DNA of 60,111 bases from a virus, in the IMG/VR virus record IMGVR_UViG_3300013126_000034, positions 1-60,111 of that record, one strand, 5' to 3'. Positions 32,533 through 42,400 of the stretch are shown here, piece by piece. The translations under genes were made by a program, and so were the position numbers. The notes under the pieces are model-generated. The model saw nothing but the letters and a program-made list of their open reading frames with translations, was not told where the DNA came from and ran no database searches. Each line of letters opens with the position of its first letter. The stretch's first letter is position 1.

Positions 32533-33214
32533 TCTGCACCGACGTTTTCGTTGGTTTCGTCGCCGAGACGACGGGGACAAGCTCCTCAAGCACCACCACG
32601 GCTTTGCCGTCCAGATCGCCCGCCGTTACGCGAGCCCACACCTCTCCCACGATGAGGCCACCGCAGCCGCCCTGCGTGGCCTGTACGAGGCCCTAAAGCG
32701 GTACGAACCGAAGCAGGGCGCGTTTACCACGTTCGCCTACTGGTGGATTTTAAAGGCCCTGCTGCACGAGCGGACGTTCGCGAAGAATGTCGTCAAGCTC
32801 CCGGTGGCCGTGGTCCGCCACAGCCGGAAAATTCAGAAGCTCATGGCCGAGGGCGTGCCAGACGAGGATATCGCCCGCGAGCTGACGCTCACGGTGGAGC
32901 ATGTGAGGGCGTACGCCGAGGTGCACCTCCAGCCTACGGGCAGCGGCCTCGTGACTCAGGACGGCGAGCAGGTGGACGTGCCCGCGGCGGACGACGTGCA
33001 CGAAAACGCCGAACGTGACTCCATGAAGGAGGAACTCGACCGGGCGATCAGCCGACTGAGTGAGCGTGCCCAGTACATCGTGCGGGGACGCCTGCAGAAT
33101 GAACCGAAGACCTTCACGGAGCTTGCTCGGCGGTACAACATCAGCCGCCCGCGGGCCATCCTGATCTACGAGAAGTCGGTCAAGACCATCAAATTCTTTT
33201 TCCGTAAACAATGA
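32510..33214 (+). CDS. Phage sigma-70 family transcription factor
   Basis: A 234-residue protein with all main sigma regions. Region 2 (about 24-88): LLKHHHGFAVQIARRYASPH, then LRGLYEALKRYEPKQGAF (core-binding helix) and FAYWWILKALLHE (the aromatic -10 melting helix). Region 3 about 96-140 (KLPVAVVRHSRKIQKLM). Region 4 about 176-230: ISRLSERAQYIVRGRL and an HTH TFTELARRYNISRPRAILIYE. It would redirect host RNA polymerase to phage promoters. It is the last replication-operon gene before the late block, fitting a middle-to-late switch, and the motif GTCGTAWRCT upstream of virion genes is its likely target. Confidence 0.88.
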   Translation: MTQEELDNLHRRFRWFRRRDDGDKLLKHHHGFAVQIARRYASPHLSHDEATAAALRGLYEALKRYEPKQGAFTTFAYWWILKALLHERTFAKNVVKLPVAVVRHSRKIQKLMAEGVPDEDIARELTLTVEHVRAYAEVHLQPTGSGLVTQDGEQVDVPAADDVHENAERDSMKEELDRAISRLSERAQYIVRGRLQNEPKTFTELARRYNISRPRAILIYEKSVKTIKFFFRKQ

Positions 33215-33567
33215 AGGCGTGGACCGAAGCCTTCGTTCTCTCTCGTATCCGCTCTGTTTTGCGCCGGCTGTCGATGCAGATGCCGTCGATCCGGGAGTGC
33301 AAGCTCGCCGTTCGTCGCCCTTACACCGGAACAAACCCGAGGCTCAAATGGAAGTACCCATGCGCTCACTGCGGCGGATGGTTTTCGGAGAAAGAAACGC
33401 ACGTTGACCACATCGTGCCGGCCGGTAGTCTGAAGTCGTTCGAGGACGTGGGTCCATTCTCCCGACGGCTCTTGTTCCCGACGTCCGATCAACTTCAAAT
33501 TCTGTGCAAACGGTGCCACAAGATCAAGACGCTCGCCGAACGGAAGGCTTCACGACGTAAGCTCTGA
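33211..33567 (+). CDS. HNH endonuclease
   Basis: A 118-residue protein, ATGA-coupled to the sigma gene. CAHC (about 51-54), then HVDHIVPAG (about 64-72), then CKRCHKIKT near 99-107 give the Cys4-HNH zinc finger with catalytic DH and the final His. Such small HNH proteins cut phage or host DNA or aid packaging; homing activity is also possible. Confidence 0.85.
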   Translation: MKAWTEAFVLSRIRSVLRRLSMQMPSIRECKLAVRRPYTGTNPRLKWKYPCAHCGGWFSEKETHVDHIVPAGSLKSFEDVGPFSRRLLFPTSDQLQILCKRCHKIKTLAERKASRRKL

Positions 33568-33568
33568 C

Positions 33569-34186
33569 ATGCTAAAGACCCCTGACTCGCCAGAGACCCC
33601 ACAGGGCCGCATGCGGGGCGTGTTCCACAGCCTTCCGCACGTCGAGAAGACGGCGGCGCAGGTCGCGATCCTCCGTGGCATTGTCGAGGCCGCAGCGGGC
33701 TTCCTGACGCCCCAGAGGAGCCCTTTTGGGGGCAACGAGGAGAGCGTGGACATCGACCCGGAGGTCAAGGAGGCGGCGAAGCGGACGCTCATCTTTACTT
33801 TTCACCAGCTCGACAACCTCGTGGACGAGACGGTGCGGTGGACGATCAACGACACCGAGACGGAGGCCGCGGCGAAGAGGCTCCTGAAGACCGAGGCGGA
33901 CCAAGTGGAGGCGAACACTGTGCTCAAGAAGATGTTCGCCCAGCCTTTTTACGCGATGCGGGCGACGCTCCACCGGTCCTCGACGGGCCGGGTGCTGGCC
34001 GTGGACCCGAACAACGTCCTGCAGGGGTGGGGCGACACGCCCAAAGCGGCCATCGACGATTTCAACCGGGCGTTCGAGGAGTTCGACGGCATCGGCGACA
34101 CGAAGCCCGTGGACCCGGAGCCCAACGACCCACAGCCCGAGGCCCCAAAGAAGCGGAGCCGTCGGGCCAAGAAGCTGGAGGACTAA
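33569..34186 (+). CDS. Protein of unknown function at end of rightward operon
   Basis: A 205-residue protein. Helical N-terminal two thirds (VKEAAKRTLIFTFHQLDNLV, EAAAKRLLKTEADQVEANTV), then a small domain with RATLHRSSTGRVLAVDPNN and GWGDTPKAAIDDFNRAF, which resembles a HicB-like fold, and a basic Pro-rich end. Its last 4 bases overlap the end of the convergent late gene, with no terminator between. Confidence 0.55.
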   Translation: MLKTPDSPETPQGRMRGVFHSLPHVEKTAAQVAILRGIVEAAAGFLTPQRSPFGGNEESVDIDPEVKEAAKRTLIFTFHQLDNLVDETVRWTINDTETEAAAKRLLKTEADQVEANTVLKKMFAQPFYAMRATLHRSSTGRVLAVDPNNVLQGWGDTPKAAIDDFNRAFEEFDGIGDTKPVDPEPNDPQPEAPKKRSRRAKKLED

Positions 34187-34719
34187 ATCGCCCGCTTGCT
34201 CACCGCGTTGATGACCGGCTTCGGTTCAATCGGCGAGACCTGACGCGGCGCGAAATTCTGGATACGGGCCGTCGTGAGGCGCGACTCGTTGACGGGCGGG
34301 GGACCGGTCAGCGTGGCCTGAGCTAGCGGTGCCGTCTGAGGAGCAGCCGCCTGCGCCGGAGCGGCGTTTTCAGCCGCTTGAGCAACAACAGGGGTAACGA
34401 GCTGCTGGAGGGTTCCGTTCGCCTGCGCTTCGAGTATGGCATCTTCCGTCAGGACCTCGGGGTTGTAGACGACCGTGGACATGTCCGGCAGCTCGAAGAC
34501 ATCGAGCCCCAGCTCCGGGAGTCGTCCGAAATTCTGGACGACGGCCTCAACGACCGGCTCGCTCATCGTCGCCTCGCTGACGGGCGGCACGAGGATGCCG
34601 GGCACCGTCCCCGCGATCACGTCCGGCAGCGGCGCGGGCAGCTCGGCCTCGACCGGAGCATTGGTCGGGGCGACGGGCTGCGTGTCCATCATCGTGGCGT
34701 TGTCGAGGGGAGCGGCCAT
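34183..34719 (-). CDS. Ala/Pro-rich late protein
   Basis: A 178-residue protein, last gene of the minus-strand late block when read leftwards. It is Ala/Pro/Val-rich and low in charged residues (AAPQTAPLAQATLTG), so probably extended or disordered. A late-motif copy (GTCGTAATCT) ends 22 nt before its ATG. A minor virion or tail-associated protein is plausible; no homologue recognised. Confidence 0.55.
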   Translation of the reverse strand: MAAPLDNATMMDTQPVAPTNAPVEAELPAPLPDVIAGTVPGILVPPVSEATMSEPVVEAVVQNFGRLPELGLDVFELPDMSTVVYNPEVLTEDAILEAQANGTLQQLVTPVVAQAAENAAPAQAAAPQTAPLAQATLTGPPPVNESRLTTARIQNFAPRQVSPIEPKPVINAVSKRAI

Positions 34720-34722
34720 AAA

Positions 34723-34986
34723 TCAAAGAGAGTTACAAAATAGATTACGACGCCACTGTTTGTGATGGCCGTAGATTCCTCGGGAAACGCGACTCATGCA
34801 GGTTGAATTTAATCCGTGTTGGCCACAAAAATCACTCAATGAAGACGTTGAAATCGCAATCCCTTCAGGTGAAATAAAAAAGTAGGTTTTTGCTCTACGG
34901 CGGTTTGAATCGGCGATTCGTTTTGACCGGGCCTCCTTCGTTAAGGTTGACGGACGGTAACGTTTTTGCGAGGCCCAGTCCCCCAT
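34723..34986 (-). pseudogene. C-terminal fragment of GIY-YIG homing endonuclease
   Basis: An 87-codon open stretch overlapping the GIY-YIG gene by 46 bases in another frame. FISPEGIAISTSSLSDFCGQ and HGLNSTCMSRVSRG match the NUMOD1/IENR-like DNA-binding module that ends many GIY-YIG homing enzymes, and HHKQWRR ends it. Together with the upstream frame it would make one full-length enzyme, so a frameshift has most likely split the gene. Codon use is AT-richer than in neighbours. Confidence 0.6.
34742..34751 (-). promoter_or_regulatory. Candidate late promoter motif, 34719 gene
   Basis: Minus strand GTCGTAATCT, 22 nt before the ATG at 34719. It overlaps the 3' end of the homing endonuclease fragment. 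Confidence 0.45.
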
Positions 34987-35396
34987 CGAGCTGAGATCAT
35001 CTTTTCTCGAGATGCTGAATCAGCCCAACGCGCTTTTAACTTTTCCGAGATAAATTTTTTCCACGAGTCTGTTTTAAGATGTGGATTTCCTTTGGTACGC
35101 GGTCCGGCTCCTCCAGACAACATGTTGTAACCCGTCGCAATCGTGTCGAAGAACTGGATGAAATGAGCCTCCAGTTTATTCGCGGCTTCGGGAGACGTGG
35201 CAGCGCAAAGCTGCTCAATGACAAAAAAGTCTTCTCCGTATTTGCGTATCGCTCTAGCTAATCCTCGCCGTTTACAGATTTGTCGAGAGTTGTAGCAATG
35301 CTGCCGAAAGCGAACGTGTAGCGGATGTTTAGTCTGCCCAACGTATCGTTTTTCGTTGATCGTATTGGTTACGCAATACAGATAGATTACTTGCAT
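34941..35396 (-). CDS. GIY-YIG homing endonuclease, N-terminal part
   Basis: A 151-residue product from ATG 35396, which lies inside the last codons of the DUF6321-like gene. VIYLYCVTN and EKRYVGQTKHP at about 3-26 are the GIY-YIG core variant (YLY/YVG), with Arg in RFRQHCY and Glu in NKLEAHFIQ as catalytic residues. A NUMOD3-like basic stretch follows (WKKFISEKLKARW). The frame ends early; the DNA-binding end is in another frame (34723-34986). The GC content is lower than in flanking genes, as in recently acquired homing elements. Confidence 0.75.
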   Translation of the reverse strand: MQVIYLYCVTNTINEKRYVGQTKHPLHVRFRQHCYNSRQICKRRGLARAIRKYGEDFFVIEQLCAATSPEAANKLEAHFIQFFDTIATGYNMLSGGAGPRTKGNPHLKTDSWKKFISEKLKARWADSASREKMISARWGTGPRKNVTVRQP

Positions 35397-35644
35397 TGCC
35401 ACTGGCGTCTGGACCACCAGTTCGCCGACAGCTTGTTCGAGGTGTTGCCCTGACCCGCCGAGCGGGCGCAGTAGTTGGACTTGCGTCCGGGGATGTGCTT
35501 CTTGATGGAGAGTTTCGGGTCACCGAAACGGACCAGCTTCACGCTGTCGCCCTGCTTCGCGAGCACGGCGAATTTCTTGCCCTCGCCGGGCGTGCGCTTG
35601 GGCTTGTTGTATCCGGAAAAACGTTCTCCGCGGTATTCGATCAT
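35387..35644 (-). CDS. DUF6321-like small protein
   Basis: An 85-residue basic protein. GYNKPKRTPGEGKKFAVLAK, then VRFGDPKLSIKKHIPGR and a C-terminal WWSRRQWQCK match, from memory, the DUF6321-type family of phage virion-region proteins. It probably is a minor virion or DNA-binding protein. A late-motif copy ends 11 nt before its ATG. Confidence 0.65.
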   Translation of the reverse strand: MIEYRGERFSGYNKPKRTPGEGKKFAVLAKQGDSVKLVRFGDPKLSIKKHIPGRKSNYCARSAGQGNTSNKLSANWWSRRQWQCK

Positions 35645-35655
35645 GACGGTAGGTG

Positions 35656-35665
35656 AGTATACGAC
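35656..35665 (-). promoter_or_regulatory. Candidate late promoter motif, 35644 gene
   Basis: Minus strand GTCGTATACT, 11 nt before the ATG at 35644; it starts in the TAG stop codon of the lysozyme gene. Confidence 0.55.
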
Positions 35666-36285
35666 TACTTTTTCAGGGCCTTGGAAATGTTGGCGGCGGC
35701 GCGGATGGCGGCGGCGTTGCGCTCCATGCGTCCCGCGACTCCGTGCTTCTCGCCGCGCTTGTTCATCGCGACGGACTCCCGGTACTCCTTGTTGTTGAGG
35801 TACTCGTCCGCCGCTTCCGGGAGCTTCCCAGCGCGGAGGAGTTCGAGTGCCTTGGGGGAGCCGGACATGTCGCCGCGGAAGAACCCGTCGAGGATGGCCA
35901 CCTTGGCCTCCTTCGGCAGCGTGTCGTACGCCTTGCCCAGCTCGCGCTTGGCCATCTTGGCCTTGGACGCGAGGTCACGGGCGAAGATGTCGTTCACCTC
36001 CTGATCCGAGAGCGTGCGCCCGGCCATCGATTTGATCTCCTGCGGCGTCATGAGGTGCCCGATACCGACGGTCCAGAAGCCCTTGGAGTCCTTGTACGGC
36101 TTGTTCTTCACGCCCTCGTTGGCCTTGATGTACTCACGCGCCGCGACGATGACTTCGTCGGGCTCTGGGGCCGGTTCGGCGGCGAGCGGCTTGGCCTTGG
36201 GCTTCGCAGCCATAGTTTCCTCGGCCAACGGCGCAGCGGCCATGACCGGCGGCGTGAACTTCACCGTGAAATCGTTCGGAGTCAT
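35665..36285 (-). CDS. Lysozyme/muramidase (GH24-like)
   Basis: A 206-residue protein. After a disordered Ala/Pro/Lys leader (1-44), residues 52-80 read IKANEGVKNKPYKDSKGFWT and VGIGHLMT, the GH24 active-site pattern with Glu57, Asp66 and Thr72. It cleaves peptidoglycan. No signal peptide is seen, so export needs a holin, or it is a virion enzyme: it is encoded in the internal virion protein cluster, about 24 kb from the lysis-like genes. ATGA overlap with the upstream small gene. Confidence 0.85.
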   Translation of the reverse strand: MTPNDFTVKFTPPVMAAAPLAEETMAAKPKAKPLAAEPAPEPDEVIVAAREYIKANEGVKNKPYKDSKGFWTVGIGHLMTPQEIKSMAGRTLSDQEVNDIFARDLASKAKMAKRELGKAYDTLPKEAKVAILDGFFRGDMSGSPKALELLRAGKLPEAADEYLNNKEYRESVAMNKRGEKHGVAGRMERNAAAIRAAANISKALKK

Positions 36286-36485
36286 GATTCGTTCTCTAGC
36301 GGCTTCTTCGAAGTACGCGACGGTTTCGCGGCCTCGTTCATTCCAGTCATGATCATGACCGAATCGTTCGCGGTGAGTTCGTCGCCAAGCGTCCTAAAGT
36401 CTTGCGACTTGGACAGCCGCTTGGCCATCAACGACAGTGCGTCGTAGGATTCCTTGGTGTGATACGGGGCTGGGTTGCTCTTCAT
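36282..36485 (-). CDS. Small late protein
   Basis: A 67-residue protein linked by 1- and 4-base overlaps to the giant protein upstream and the lysozyme downstream. It has helical, Met-rich stretches (YDALSLMAKRLSKSQD) and a Lys/Ser-rich end. Function unknown. Confidence 0.55.
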   Translation of the reverse strand: MKSNPAPYHTKESYDALSLMAKRLSKSQDFRTLGDELTANDSVMIMTGMNEAAKPSRTSKKPLENES

Positions 36486-39400
36486 CAGTCTGTTCCTTCG
36501 GCTTCGATTTCAGGTGAAATGGCGTTCTTGAGGCGTTCGGCTGTTGCGGCGTCTATCTGACCGCGCAATAATGCAGCGTCAACATCCGATTTTAGCTTGG
36601 TCAACACCTTGAGAGCCTTTGTCTTGGCCACGCCTTCAATATCGGCCAGCCTCTTTACGGTTCGCTGAGACAAGAGCGCAGGAATTGGAGTGGTCTGCGG
36701 GAACAGAAACGAAGTGCTGGGAGCAGCGGAAGCCACGCGACCAATGATATACTGCGCAATAGACTGCGCGAAGCGAGACCCCGAGGCAGGAGTTTCCGCG
36801 GCACCCCGGAAAAACATCTCGGTCATTAAACGTTCCTCGCGGAGGCCCTCGACGTTGTACTTCGTCATGAGGTTTTGAATTGCAGTCTCGTTGGCTCGAA
36901 GGGCGGCGGACATGTCGCCGTTGTAGAACTGGTCGCCCACGGCCAAACTGCCGTCCTTCGTTTCGGTAAAACCGGTGATGAACGAATTACCAGCAGGGTC
37001 CTCGAGCTTGTTAAGCTCTAGGAAGAATGCTTCACGCTGCGGATTGGACAGTGACCGAGTATCGAACGTGACGAATACGTTCTTGCGCGTTTTGAGATCA
37101 TTCATTTCGCGCACCGTCGGTTTGCGGACGATGTTTCCACCGTCTTGGTCCATCGCACGCGACATCGCGTCGAGCACGGTGCTGACATCGTTACGCGGGC
37201 CCCGCAGCACCAGTCTCATGTTCGGTGATACCGAGGCCACGCCTTTTTCGGTGTAGCCACCTCGGCCTAGATGAACCTCGTCCACCGTAACATCAACGCC
37301 CTCTTGGGTGGCGATGTCGTTAATGGCGTCTCCAAGGCCATCTGCAATGTGAGCGGTTAGAGTCAAAGCAGGGTTGATGTCGCCTGCCTGAGCTAGAACT
37401 TCGAGTCTGGTCTGGATCGCACGGGCGTTGGCCGAGGTTCCGCTTGTCACGGCCTCAATCGGAATTTCCTGCCGAGCCATCTGCTCGTAGGCCCGATCCA
37501 TTGCGTTCAGAATGGCTTCGGCGCGGGATTTCTTCGTGAGTGTTTTGCCTTCACGCAGCCCCTGCACTTCCGTGACCAAGCTTCGAATCGAGTTTCCGTA
37601 AAGCGACAGGTCGTTGTTCGACGGGATCGGATTGTCACGCTTTTCGAGCCCCCAAAGGGTCTCTTGCGCGTTTCGGGCTTTCAGCTTTGTCTTGCCGAAC
37701 AGGGACGCCATGCCCTCCGCGTTGAGTCGGTCAGCGATCAACCCGTCCATCGCTTGCTGCGCGTCGTACATCGGTCCCGCTCCACCGGGGCTCAGGCCCG
37801 CTTCGGTGCCCTGCGTGTAGTAGGTAAACTTGGTGTCCGGTTTGAACTCGTTGCCCTTTCTCTCGGACCATGACTTTTCGTTCCAGTCCATGTTCCCATC
37901 GATTCGCAGGGATCGAGCTTGTTGGTATGACAGCTCGGAAGGACTCGCGATGCCAAGGTCCTTGAGCACCGTCTTCCACGCCGAATCCGAGAAGGAAGCG
38001 GTCTTTGAGAATTTGTCCTGCGTCCACTGGAATGGTTGCGCGGCGTTGTTGCGCTCGCTCTTTCGGAGGATAAAGCCGGGCCAAGCAAAGCCCTTTCCGG
38101 CCATGTCCCACATGTCAATCGTGGCCTTGCCGTCCAGAAGCCTTTGAATCTCGACGCGAAGAGCGTCGGTCATGGACTGCCCCGGTGAAAGCACGTTGAG
38201 CGAACGACCGGCGCGCTCCATCAGTCGATCAGCCGACACGCGGTCCGCTTCGTTGCCTTCTTGAAGCATCTCAATCAGCTCGGAAATACCGTTGATGTAG
38301 AAGCTGCGGACCTTGTCGTCGATGCCGGGAGCATTGAGGTCGAAGTGTTCGTTCTTCAACCACGCGTTGTAGGTGTCCTTGGCTCCAAGTTGCTGACTTC
38401 CAAAGCCGATCTTGAAACCCGGCTCGAAACCGCCCACGAATCCCGCCGCCGATCCACTGGACTTCGTGGCGTTTCCGGTGACGTTCGTGCGTGGGGAGCC
38501 AAGCGCGAGATAGCGCAGCATGAGATCGGCAAGATTTGCCTTCTCCCAGCCAGTCACGTTCGGGGAAACAACGTCCGAAAGATCGAGGGACGACTCGGCC
38601 ATGTCGCGGTAGAAACTAGCAGACCCTCGAGCAAATTCCGGGTCCTCCGAGGTCACACGTTTCAAGCGATCAACAGCCCGAGTAACAATGTCGTCTACTT
38701 CAGAATAGCTTCGAGCCATTCCGACGATGTTGCGGTTAACAATGCCCCAGCGAGCAGGCAACGTCACTGAACCTTCAACAGGATTGTTTGGATACTTCAG
38801 GCTGGCCGGGTTAACTTGCGACGCGCTCTTGTTTCCAGCAGCATCAATGGCGCGGATGTTTTCGACGTTCTGCTCCGGAGAAGCCGCGGGCATGAACTGC
38901 CGCGAGTCTTCACCGCGGTTGACGATGCCTCGGCCCGGGGCGTCGGTAGCCGTGGTAACCTTGTCGTACACCGGATGGATACGTCCGCGAACCTCGATCT
39001 CGCCCACTTTATCTCCAACCTGCAGAACGCCACGGGTAGTCGGGCGCAAACGCGGCTCGCTTTTCTTTTCAGCGTAGCGGGCCAGCTCGACTGGCGTATC
39101 GAATTGCGCGTTGAGCGTGTAGACGTGGTCGTTGCCGATCTCGACGCTAACCAGCGTAGAGGTTGGAGACGGAGCTTCTCCAATCCACTTCCATCCGGCA
39201 GACTGCTTGAAGAGGTTGGTACGAATCTTTCGACCTGAGACAGGAAGAGCCGCCGGAGCGTCCGACGTTTGAAGGCTCGGCCTGCCAGTGCTTACGTCGA
39301 TGGAACCGGTCTGGTACACGCGCCCGGTGATGTCTTCTCCTGAGGCAGTGTTGACATACTTTCCTCCGCGAACGTAGTCCTCGATATCATATCGAGCAAA

Positions 39401-42400
39401 GAAGCCCGGAGGAGTTACTTTAGCTCCACGACGTCCTGCCTCTTCGCCCGTTCCAGTAAATCGTTCCGGGATGGGAAGCGCACTGGGCATGAAGCCAATC
39501 TGAATCACGCCCTGCAGCGGAGCGCGGACATTCAGGTCTTCGCGGAACGTGATCGGCGTCGCGATGCGCTTCAGCCGTAGCTGCTCGATGGCGACGTGGA
39601 AGAGGTTCGTGTCGAAGCCGAGGTCGCGCAGCTCTTTGTTGACGAGGTTGAACTCGTTCGTCGGCACCATCTCACCGGCCTTACGCCCCGGCACCTCACG
39701 AACTTCGACCACCGCGGCCCCGTTGGCCTTGGCCAGACGCTGAACGTACGACTGGGCAGCCGTGGCACCCTCGCCGTAGTCGATGGCGTTCCGGAGACCC
39801 ATGAGCGAGTTGATGAGCTTCGACGCGCCTTCTGGCACCGGCACGGGAGTGTACCCGGGCGTCGGATCGGGGATGTCCTCGGCTCGCGTGTCCTCGGTCT
39901 TTACCAGCGGCTTTCCGTCGCCGCGGTATCCGTTGGCCTGATTCTGAAGGTAGTTCTGGAACTGAGCGCGGAACTGCGGGCTCTCCAACGACTGCACGCC
40001 CGTCACCTGAGTTAGGCGGGCCGCGGCGTCCGGGTTGCGGCGAAGCCACGCGCCGAGCATGTCGATGTTGCGGATCACCTTGTCCAGCGAGAACGCGAAG
40101 AGCGTCGTGCCGCCCTTCTTTGTGTCCTGCGCCTTGTACGGAATCGTCACCTTGTCGTACACCTCGCGGAACTGGTCCGCGACGCCGCTGGCCTCGCCTT
40201 CGTCCGCCAGCGCACGCTGCTCGGCACGCTGCGGCTCAGAGAGCTTCAGGGGGCCGTCGGTGCGGGCCTCGTCGGCCTTCGCGGAGTTGTACCCGACCTG
40301 AATCGGGCGGCGGTCGGCGCGAGGCTTCGCAAGTTCCGTCGCAAGAGTCTGGCGATTAGCTGCCTCGACTTCCGGCGTGGCCTCCTGCGTGGTGATCTCC
40401 TCGCGCCGCTGAGGCGTCGCGTAGATGCTGCGGGGAGTCTCGACGGAAGCCGTCACGGGTGCCGCGGGGGCGGGAGCGGGCGTAGGAGCCGCTGCAGCGG
40501 GCGCAGGGGCCGCGGGAGCTACGGGAGCCGCCACCGGAGCCGCTGGAGCCGCCTGCGGGGCAGGAACGGGGGCCGCTGGGGCCGCCGCGGCAGGCGTTGG
40601 GGCCGGGGCAACCGGGGGAGGAGCTGCCGGAGCAACAGGAGCAGCCGGGGGAGGAGCCGTAACGCCAGCGGGTGGCGTTCCGCTCAGGTCGAAATCACGG
40701 GCCTCCAGCATCGACCGGATGGCGCCCTGCGCAATAAATGACGGGGTGAACTGCAGCGTCTCGGACGTGACGACATCGGCCCCGGGGACCAGATTTCGTA
40801 GGCCCACGCGCTCCGCCAGCGTGCCAACCGTGCCGTAGATACGCCCAGCGAGGCTCCGCGGCGTGCCCAGTCGGCCCAGAGGACCGCCGTTCAAAGCGAC
40901 TTGGAAATTCTCCGCCAGCACCTCTTCGACCAGAGCGTCCTGAGTCGGGAGGTCGATTCCACGGGAGACGTAGTACTCGCGCATCTGCTCCAGCTCCTCG
41001 GGCGTGTAGCCCTCGAGCACGGCGTCCCGCAGCTTCGCCTTCTCGGCGTCCGGGAGAGAGTTGAACACAACGTGACCCGTCTCGTGGAGCAACGACTCGC
41101 TGCCGCCTCGGATCAGGGCGATCTGCTTGCCGTTCGGCGCGGTCGCAAAGACCACACCCTGCGATTTCGCACCGCCCGCCTGCGTCTGGTCGAGCGAGTC
41201 GTAGGTCGTCGGGTCGATGACGTAGAGTTCGCTGTTCGTGCCGACGAGATCGCGGAGGGCCTCGATGCGGTTGGCCATGTCCGCGGGCAGTCCCTTGACG
41301 TACTCCGCGTGCGCACTGTCGAGATCAGGCGTGCCGTACGACGTGGTGGGGGCGCGTTCCGTCTCGGGAACAATCTTGTCGCTGGGCTTCCAGAGACTGC
41401 GACCAAGCTGGCGTACTGAATTATTGGCGACGCCTGCACCTGCACCGAATCCACCGGCCACGAAACCACCGGCGAGCAGGGTTCCACGCTCTTCAGCCGT
41501 TTCGGCGGGCAGAGCCAGCGGGGCCATCGTCGCGGTACCAGCAACACCGCCCCTGACGAGGTCCTTGGTGACGTTGGCGAGCTCGCCGATGGGTCCGGTG
41601 AGCGGAGCCTTGATTGCACGACCCGTCGCCTTGACGGCCTCGGGGCCCGCCTTCAGCACGGTCTGACCAAGACGAGACCCGCCGCCCAGTGCAGAGAAGA
41701 GCACCGTGGCGGGTGACCCCCCGGACACAGCGGCTATCGTGGCAGCCGTCACGGCGCGGCCCGTAGGAGTGCCCGCGATTTCGCCCGTCTTCTCAACCGC
41801 GGTGCCGAGAGCACGACGCGGGAACGATACGGCCTGCTCGGCTGCGGTTTTTGCAGCAGCATCGGCCACAGTTTTTTCGGCCTGCGTGATGATGCGCGGG
41901 GCAGCGACGGCGATCTTATTGCCCACCTTGGCCGCGGCCTTAGCACCAATCTTCGGAACAAGCGCACCGGTGACGGCGGACGCAACGTTGTCCAGCGAGA
42001 GCACCTCGCCGACCGGTGAAATAAACTCAACGAGCTCTTCCGGAACAACCTGCCGGTATGCGCCCGTCGTCTCGTCTTTCAAATTCGATTGACCCCGCTC
42101 GAACGAGATCATCGTGTCGTACAGATCGAGGTCCTCCTTCAGACGTTCCTTGATGGACTCTTCGTCGAAGTCCTCAACACCGAGCGTCGCCAAACGAATC
42201 AAACGCTGAACCAGACGGCCCGTCTCGTAGGTGCCCTGAAGCGTGCCGAACATCATGAGTTCCGTGGCCCCCTGTTCCCCGTGCTTTATGGGCTCCGCGC
42301 CTACGAGCTTTCTGACCCGGTTGATTTCTTCGATCTTCCCTTCCTTGACCGTCTCGAAGGCGGCCTGCGGAGCGTAGCGAGCAACTCCGTACAGGCCCTT

